This document shows, piece after piece, positions 24,515 through 28,905 of a DNA stretch of 28,905 nucleotides. The notes below the pieces were generated by a model that was not told the DNA's origin, did not search any database, and saw only the letters and a list, made by a program, of their open reading frames with translations. The stretch is taken from assembly GCA_036742665.1 (NCBI GenBank), contig DAINQP010000050.1, positions 1-28,905 of the forward strand, written 5' to 3'. Every line of letters begins with the position of its first letter. Position 1 is the stretch's first letter. Source of the stretch: Gp6-AA40 sp036742665 (GTDB lineage Bacteria > Acidobacteriota > Vicinamibacteria > Vicinamibacterales > UBA2999). The translations under genes and the position numbers were made by a program.

Positions 24515-24724
24515 TCAGGTGCGCACAGGCGGCGGGGCTGGTTTCGTACGTTTGCCGCTCGCTCGAGCCGTGTCCCACAAGTACCGGCACATAGGGCAGA
24601 AAGCGCACTGTGTCACGTAACGCGTCAGCGTCACGAAGGCATGTGGTGATCCGCACCGCGGACAACCGACATGGCACCGAGCCGCTGGCAAAGGGAACAA
24701 CATGACGAAGTCCAGTGTAGGCAA
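24515..24724 (-). CDS. Small zinc-ribbon protein
   Basis: The product is up to 69 residues. It contains two cysteine pairs with intervening beta-ribbon residues: CPRCGSPHAFVTLTRYVTQ followed by CAFCPMCRYLWDT. The arrangement CxxC...CxxCxxC with hydrophobic strands resembles the small zinc-ribbon miniproteins common in bacterial genomes. The basic, proline-rich tail (SGKRTKPAPPPVRT) may be disordered. The ATG at 24724 lacks an obvious ribosome site; an internal ATG seven codons on, or a non-ATG start nearer the first cysteine pair, is possible. Overlapping frames on the same strand lack such motifs. The cysteine spacing makes a real gene likely but not certain. Confidence 0.5.
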   Translation of the reverse strand: MPTLDFVMLFPLPAARCHVGCPRCGSPHAFVTLTRYVTQCAFCPMCRYLWDTARASGKRTKPAPPPVRT

Positions 24725-24946
24725 TACGTGCCAAGCGCGCTATTCCGGACTGAACACGTCACCACACGGCGACTCGCCCGCGATTCCCTGAGCACCGCGA
24801 GTTGCGCAGGTTCCTCACGATGCACGATCCGACGCGCTCGTGATCGACCCAGCCCGCCGGCACCTTCACTCCTCCCAACTGCGCATCGCGGGATCCGACG
24901 GACCCGTGGCCGCACGCACGTCGCGTGAGATAATTGCGAATTGCCG

Positions 24947-25621
24947 ATGCCGAAAGCACGCCGCGTTGAGTCAGGCAAGAAACGACCGGACTTCGACGCC
25001 GAGGCCTTCCTGACGTCGGCAGGTGCGGCGCGGCGCGTGGCGACGTATCCAAGAGGAAAAGTCGTCTTCTCGCAGGGTCAACCAAGCGACACCGTCATGT
25101 TCATCCAGAAGGGCGCCGTCAAGATCTCTGTGCTGTCCAGGACCGGCAAGGAAGCGGTTGTGGCGATGTTGGGCCCCGGCGATTTCTTCGGAGAGGGCGC
25201 GCTCACCGGTCAATCGATTCGGATCGGGACGGCAACTGCGACGATGCCGACAATCGTGCTCGTCATCGAGAAAGCCGTGATGGCGGGCCTGCTGCGCGAC
25301 CAGCCGAGGTTCTCGGAACGGTTCATCTCGTACATGCTGGAGCGGAACCTCCGCATCGAAGCGGACCTCGTGGATCATCTCTTCAACTCCAGTGAAAAAC
25401 GGCTGGCGCGAACGCTGCTCCTGCTGGCGCGGTACGGCGAGAAGGAGGGACCGGAGCAGCGGATACCAAAGATCTCGCAGGAAACGCTTGCCGAAATGGT
25501 CGGGACGACGCGTTCGCGCGTGAACTTCTTCATGAACAAGTTCAGAGACCTTGGATTCATCGCATACAACGGAGAGCTGACGGTCAATACCTCGCTTCTT
25601 AGCGTCGTCCTCCACGAGTAG
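24947..25621 (+). CDS. Crp/Fnr family transcriptional regulator
   Basis: The 224-residue protein has a cyclic-nucleotide-binding-like beta-barrel (about 28-130: PRGKVVFSQGQPSDTVMFIQ, then the phosphate-cassette-like LGPGDFFGEGALTGQSIR). A dimerisation helix (FSERFISYMLERNLRIEADL) and a winged helix-turn-helix (about 165-215) follow; the helix-turn-helix reads SQETLAEMVGTTRSRVNFFM. The recognition helix has TTRSRVNFFMN where Crp has SRETVGRIL. No N-terminal cysteine cluster is present, so it is not an Fnr-type iron-sulfur sensor. The ATG at 24947 is preferred over the TTG at 24941. Targets are unknown; the divergent zinc-ribbon gene is one possibility. Confidence 0.92.
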   Translation: MPKARRVESGKKRPDFDAEAFLTSAGAARRVATYPRGKVVFSQGQPSDTVMFIQKGAVKISVLSRTGKEAVVAMLGPGDFFGEGALTGQSIRIGTATATMPTIVLVIEKAVMAGLLRDQPRFSERFISYMLERNLRIEADLVDHLFNSSEKRLARTLLLLARYGEKEGPEQRIPKISQETLAEMVGTTRSRVNFFMNKFRDLGFIAYNGELTVNTSLLSVVLHE

Positions 25622-25841
25622 TTCGTTCGCGGGACGGGTCCACTTCGGACTCGCCCGCCCATTGGCGAATCACCAGACGCAACTCATCGGCCTGGTCTTG
25701 CAATTGCCGCATCCGCTTCGCCTGGACCGCCAGGTCGCGACACATTTCCGTGATGTGGCCTTCAACAGCATTCAGCAGCTCGGTCGGTCGGGGCCACCGG
25801 AATTCTCGCCGCACTCCAACTGGGACTCCTGATTTGGGCAT
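25599..25841 (-). CDS. Small coiled-coil protein of unknown function
   Basis: The 80-residue product has a central helix with heptad-like spacing (ELLNAVEGHITEMCRDLAVQ, then KRMRQLQDQADELRLVIRQW) and a charged, basic C-terminus. The start is supported by AGAGGG five bases before the ATG. It overlaps the convergent regulator gene by 23 bases at its 3' end. No family is recognised. The helical stretch and the ribosome site favour a real gene, but its size and the lack of a known family leave doubt. Confidence 0.5.
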   Translation of the reverse strand: MPKSGVPVGVRREFRWPRPTELLNAVEGHITEMCRDLAVQAKRMRQLQDQADELRLVIRQWAGESEVDPSRERTTRGGRR

Positions 25842-25851
25842 CGCATCCCTC

Positions 25852-26162
25852 TTACGCCGGTATCCTGTCAGTTTGGGATGGCCACGTATGTACTGTTTGG
25901 AACGCCAGCACGCTGAATGTTTTCACTGCCGTCGCGCTGGTGCCGCTGTGGACCTGCATAATGCCGTTCCGCGATTGTCTTCTGGGCTGGCAGCAGCACG
26001 TGACCAAGTTCGTGCGCGATCACAAGCCCGAGCGCGTCGCCATGCCCGACCGCCTGAATGATCCACCGAGGGGCCGACGCGTTCCCACAACATGTAGACA
26101 CGCCGAGCATCCCCGTTCGCCTGCGCGCTAACGGGCACAAAAGATCGCTCCAATGGCGGCAC
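25852..26162 (-). pseudogene. Frameshifted relic of a HELGH zinc metalloprotease-like protein
   Basis: Three consecutive pieces of one Acidobacteria protein family lie in three reading frames. First comes FVPVSAQANGDARRVYMLWE (frame starting at 26162), then GDALGLVIAHELGHVLLP in the next frame, with the zinc-binding HELGH, then RNGIMQVHSG and TFSVLAFQT in the third, ending at a TAA at 25852-25854. In intact relatives the order is the same: a strand with FxDRV, an AHExGHLLL motif, then SxxGIMRxxW and a closing FTxxQ. The 5' part is missing. The gap between the flanking genes holds nothing else. The family match is from memory; the frames and HELGH are seen directly. Confidence 0.6.
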
Positions 26163-26178
26163 TGCGCGATCGAAGGGG

Positions 26179-27318
26179 CTAGAGCAACCGACTTAGGAAC
26201 GGATAGCCCCAGAACAGGCCGAGCACCGTCGAGACACAGCCAACCGCGAGAGAGAACGTGCGCACGACCGCACGATCGGATCCCATTCGCGCGATCTGCC
26301 AGCCCAGTAGACCTGACAGGGCCACCATCCCCAAAGTGGATCCGACACCAAAGAGCGCCAGATAGCCGAGCCTCGTCATCGTCGACGGGAGCGTGGCGAC
26401 GACGAGCGCGGTGAGCGCGCCGCTTCCCGCCAGTCCGTGTACAGCGCCCACCAGCAGTGGTCGTGCGAGCGTCCACCGATCGACGTCAACGAGGCGCGAC
26501 GTCGCTGGCCTCGCATGGGAATGCGTTCGACGTGGGACGAGGTTGCAGGCGGCCTGGTATATCGCGCGCGCGCCGAACCCGAGCAGCAGCAGCACCACAC
26601 CAAGTTCGAACGCCATCGTCACCGACACCGGCATTTCGGAACGGAAGACGACGAGAGCGGTGCCAGCCGCCAACAAGGTCAGGGTATGGCCCAGTCCCCA
26701 GCACGCGCCGAGCCACGCCGCTGTCGTACTCGTGCGCTCGCCGGTCATGAGGGTCGCTACCGCGGCGAGATGATCCGGTTCGAACGCGTGCTGCATACCG
26801 AGCAACGAGCCCAACGCGGCACTCGCGACGAATCCGATATTCGGCGCATTCCACTGTCCAAATGGAGCCACGTTGATCTGGTGAATCAGCCAGTAGCCGG
26901 CGAACGTAAAAGCGACGCCAAGGAGAAGCCACCCAACGTCAGGCTTTCCAGACGCCTTCAGCTCGACTGCCGTCCCGTGAGGAGTGGCTCGGTAGGCGTC
27001 GGCCCACGCGTCCCGACGCGTGAGGAGCGCAGTCGGATCGGTCAGACCCTTGGCCGTCACCATGCGCTCGAGAGCCGTCAACCAGTGCTCGTAGTAGCGA
27101 GAGCCGTCGTCTGGTTCCCCGCGCCTTGCTGCGGCCTGCAGTTCCTCGGCGAGACTGGCAGCCCATTCTTTCCAGGTGAAATGCCCCTGCTCTGAGAGCT
27201 TGACGGCGAGAGCGAAGGCCTGCGCCTGCCATGGCTCGGCGAACACTGGCCCGCCTTCGTCACGAGGCAGATGCGGAAGGTCGGATAGCACTAATGGGGA
27301 CGCTACTCCTCTGCTCAC
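26179..27318 (-). CDS. Nitrile hydratase activator fused to an HX4DH nickel/cobalt transporter
   Basis: This 379-residue protein joins two functions. Residues about 12-120 form a nitrile hydratase accessory/activator domain (LPRDEGGPVFAEPWQAQAFA, GHFTWKEWAASLAEELQAA, DDGSRYYEHWLTALERMVT). Such proteins deliver cobalt to, and help oxidise, the alpha subunit. From about residue 129 a polytopic membrane domain of the UreH/NicO nickel-cobalt transporter type follows, with H177-x4-D182-H183 (MQHAFEPDHLAAVATL), GLGHTLTLLAAGT and a second conserved block AVHGLAGSGALTALVVATL. The open frame is continuous with no stop or frameshift between the parts. The GTG at 27318 lacks a ribosome site, and a GTG at 27291 is an alternative. 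It is divergent from the nitrile hydratase genes, 83 bases away. Confidence 0.88.
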   Translation of the reverse strand: MSRGVASPLVLSDLPHLPRDEGGPVFAEPWQAQAFALAVKLSEQGHFTWKEWAASLAEELQAAARRGEPDDGSRYYEHWLTALERMVTAKGLTDPTALLTRRDAWADAYRATPHGTAVELKASGKPDVGWLLLGVAFTFAGYWLIHQINVAPFGQWNAPNIGFVASAALGSLLGMQHAFEPDHLAAVATLMTGERTSTTAAWLGACWGLGHTLTLLAAGTALVVFRSEMPVSVTMAFELGVVLLLLGFGARAIYQAACNLVPRRTHSHARPATSRLVDVDRWTLARPLLVGAVHGLAGSGALTALVVATLPSTMTRLGYLALFGVGSTLGMVALSGLLGWQIARMGSDRAVVRTFSLAVGCVSTVLGLFWGYPFLSRLL

Positions 27319-27350
27319 GCAAAGGTCAACGAGGGCGATTGGTCGTTGCC

Positions 27351-27379
27351 TTGACAGCGACGCGGCGCTTCGCCAGGAT
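27351..27379 (+). promoter_or_regulatory. Candidate promoter of the nitrile hydratase genes
   Basis: A consensus TTGACA at 27351-27356 is separated by 17 bases from CAGGAT at 27374-27379, which shares three positions with TATAAT. It would start transcription roughly 16 bases before the alpha-subunit ATG and lies in the 83-base gap between the divergent genes, so regulation of both could be shared. Confidence 0.4.
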
Positions 27380-27401
27380 CTGCATCGGACCCGGGCAAAC
27401 G

Positions 27402-28139
27402 ATGGCCAACGCTACGGACAGACCGGTTGGGCGGCGAAAGTTCCTGAGCGACGCGGTTGCGGGCGCAGCCAGCCTCGTCGCGACTCCACACATCGCATCG
27501 GCCAAGGCGGAGGTACCCGCGCCGGCGCAAGTCCAGGACCACCAGGCCGTTCCGTCGGACGTGGCGCTCCGTGTCAAAGCGCTCGAGTCGATTCTGGTCG
27601 AGAAGGGCATGATCGATCCGGCCACAATCGATGCGGTCATCGAGACGTACGAATCGAAGATCGGTCCTCGCAATGGCGCCCGCGTGATCGCGAAGGCGTG
27701 GGTCGATCCGGCCTACCGGAAGCGTTTGCTCGCCGATGGTACCGCTGCAATTGCTGAACTCGGGTACGGTGGATCGCAGAGCGAGCACATGGTGGTCGTT
27801 GAAAACACGGCGACCGTCCACAATCTCATCGTCTGCACGCTCTGCTCGTGCTATCCGTGGCCAGTGCTTGGCCTGCCCCCCACGTGGTACAAATCTGCGC
27901 CGTATCGGTCGCGAGCGGTCATCGACCCGCGCGGCGTGCTGCGCGAATTCGGCGTCACGCTGTCTGATGACGTCTCGGTCCGTGTGTGGGACAGCACGGC
28001 GGAGATTCGCTATCTCGTTCTTCCCGAGCGTCCGCTGGGAACGGAGAAGTTGAATGAGGAGCAGCTCGCTGCTCTCGTGACACGCAACGCGATGGTCGGC
28101 GTCGCAAAAGTGTCACGGCCCCGTGGAGCTGCCGCATGA
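27402..28139 (+). CDS. Cobalt-type nitrile hydratase alpha subunit with a twin-arginine signal-like N-terminus
   Basis: The product is 245 residues from the ATG at 27402. Residues about 50-240 are a complete nitrile hydratase alpha subunit (LRVKALESILVEKGMIDPAT, NGARVIAKAWVDPAYRKRLL). The metal-binding claw is C145-T-L-C148-S-C150 (VCTLCSCYPWPVLGLPP). Thr after the first cysteine marks the cobalt type, and the second and third cysteines are oxidised in known enzymes. It hydrates nitriles to amides together with beta. The N-terminus is unusual: GRRKFLSDAVAGAASLVATP, ending near IASA|K, reads as a Tat signal, while normal alpha subunits start near the LRVKALES helix. Its TGA overlaps the beta ATG. 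The frame is open upstream to 27231, without homology. Confidence 0.92.
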   Translation: MANATDRPVGRRKFLSDAVAGAASLVATPHIASAKAEVPAPAQVQDHQAVPSDVALRVKALESILVEKGMIDPATIDAVIETYESKIGPRNGARVIAKAWVDPAYRKRLLADGTAAIAELGYGGSQSEHMVVVENTATVHNLIVCTLCSCYPWPVLGLPPTWYKSAPYRSRAVIDPRGVLREFGVTLSDDVSVRVWDSTAEIRYLVLPERPLGTEKLNEEQLAALVTRNAMVGVAKVSRPRGAAA

Positions 28140-28813
28140 ACGGCATACATGACATGGGCGGCATGCATGGCATGGGGCCAATCGAAGTGCGCGAAGACGA
28201 GCGGCCATTCCATGCTGAATGGGAAGCGCGCGCATGGGGCCTGATTCGCGCCACGGGAGCTTTTGGCCCGACGCGCCGGCGGAACTTCCGCTACGAACAT
28301 GAAATCCTGTCGGCAGCGCAGTATCTGCAGATGCAGTACTACGAGCGATTCATCAAGGTGCTCGTGGATCGCTTGATGGCAGCGAAGCTGCTGACGCAGG
28401 CAGAACTCGACAGCGGTCACGCCGATCCCGCATCTCCCAGATTCACGCCACGCGTCACCCCCGCGAACATCGCCGAGCAGCTCGCACGTCGTCGATCGCT
28501 ACGTCGGGAAGACGTGAACATCCGACCACAGTTCAAGGTCGGCCAGCGCGTGCGGGCTCGCAACATCAACCCGGTCGGGCACACTCGACTGCCGCGCTAC
28601 ATGCGCGGCCATCGCGGAACGATTGTGGCCGACCACGGCGTGTTCGATTTTCAGGATACCGACGCCGAAGGTTACACGCTGCCCGATCGGCCCCAGCATG
28701 TGTACACAGTCGGGTTCACCGCGCGAGAGCTGTGGGGCGACGCGGCCAATGCACGAGACACGGTCCACGCCGAACTGTGGGAGGACTATCTCGAGCGCGC
28801 CCGAGTTCAATGA
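28136..28813 (+). CDS. Nitrile hydratase beta subunit
   Basis: The 225-residue product opens with the family signature MNGIHDMGGMHGMGPIEVRE, then ARAWGLIRATGAFGPTRRRN, a helical region (EILSAAQYLQMQYYERFIKV) and the SH3-like C-terminal barrel (FKVGQRVRARNINPVGHTRL, HRGTIVADHGVF, QHVYTVGFTARELWGD, HAELWEDYLE). Length and order match full-length nitrile hydratase beta subunits. No signal peptide is present, so if the alpha subunit is exported, beta would have to travel with it as a folded complex. It starts inside the alpha stop (ATGA) and its own stop overlaps the start of the next gene in the same way, so all three are coupled. Confidence 0.95.
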   Translation: MNGIHDMGGMHGMGPIEVREDERPFHAEWEARAWGLIRATGAFGPTRRRNFRYEHEILSAAQYLQMQYYERFIKVLVDRLMAAKLLTQAELDSGHADPASPRFTPRVTPANIAEQLARRRSLRREDVNIRPQFKVGQRVRARNINPVGHTRLPRYMRGHRGTIVADHGVFDFQDTDAEGYTLPDRPQHVYTVGFTARELWGDAANARDTVHAELWEDYLERARVQ

Positions 28814-28905
28814 GTCTTGGCAGAGTGACGGTGATTGACCATGGATGTCGATTGCGTGCCCCGCCCGATGACGAGCCAGTCATCGATGCGCAGAACGGCC
28901 GAACG
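28810..28905 (+). CDS. Third gene of the nitrile hydratase operon (partial, runs off the right edge)
   Basis: An ATG at 28810 overlaps the beta-subunit stop as ATGA, exactly as beta overlaps alpha, and its frame stays open for 32 codons to the window end (MSLGRVTVIDHGCRLRAPPD, then DEPVIDAQNGRT). No family can be recognised from this fragment. Its coupling suggests a function tied to the enzyme, such as a second accessory protein or an electron or metal carrier, but that is inference. In-frame GTGs at 28825 and 28831 are alternative starts. Confidence 0.5.
   Translation, partial: MSLGRVTVIDHGCRLRAPPDDEPVIDAQNGRT

Noticed and set aside
24378..24734. 118-codon minus-strand frame
   Set aside because: It overlaps the zinc-ribbon gene in another frame, has no motif and no ribosome site.
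25868..26476. 202-codon minus-strand frame containing HELGH
   Set aside because: Its first half is a shadow of the transporter domain of the fusion gene; only the last part belongs to the frameshifted metalloprotease relic, which is annotated instead.

Overview
The window is GC-rich, densely coded bacterial DNA. Its gene families point to an Acidobacteriota member, probably of the Vicinamibacteria. These are an Oar-like TonB-dependent transporter with a carboxypeptidase-regulatory N-domain, an ankyrin / DUF1592-type cytochrome / DUF1552 operon, a LytS/LytTR pair with LiaF-like proteins, the PWGDP secreted family, and relics of an ADOP permease and a kinase-type PD40 sensor. The assignment is an inference from protein families; no rRNA or other marker is present.

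Layout. 1-860: edge of a minus-strand gene, then fused remains of an ADOP permease and a PD40 protein. 1039-4371: outer-membrane transporter, ending at a strong hairpin. 7829-4421 (minus): an overlapping envelope operon (tail-anchored stress protein, phage-holin-like protein, DUF3618, DUF1003) followed by a B3-like metallo-beta-lactamase-fold hydrolase whose export signal seems lost. 7830-8357: divergent control region with a 23-bp tandem array of hairpins. 8358-12007 (plus): small membrane protein, two LiaF-like proteins, LytS kinase and LytTR regulator, all tightly coupled. 12030-13453 (minus): 2OG-Fe(II) oxygenase with a dispersed repeat at its start, and a secreted protein. 13805-14839: POTRA-domain protein. 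20190-14817 (minus): ankyrin, di-haem DUF1592-type and Tat-type DUF1552 proteins joined by overlapping stops and starts. 24010-20356 (minus): B12-binding radical SAM enzyme, PWGDP secreted protein behind a start-codon hairpin, and two small membrane proteins. 24515-25841: zinc-ribbon miniprotein, Crp/Fnr regulator, coiled-coil miniprotein. 25852-26162: relic of a HELGH metalloprotease. 26179-28905: cobalt-type nitrile hydratase locus.

The most interesting region is the right end. A Co-type nitrile hydratase (alpha 27402-28139, beta 28136-28813) is preceded by a divergent gene that joins the nitrile hydratase activator to an HX4DH nickel/cobalt transporter in one polypeptide. The alpha subunit begins with a twin-arginine signal-like sequence, although nitrile hydratases are normally cytoplasmic. 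Together these suggest cobalt import, membrane-tethered activation and Tat export of the folded heterodimer, with beta carried along. A third gene overlaps the end of beta and runs off the window.

Two nucleic-acid structures also stand out: the hairpin array at 8102-8263, where stem base pairs change in a compensatory way between units, and an 11-bp hairpin at 22348-22379 that holds a start codon in its stem and a Shine-Dalgarno sequence in its loop.
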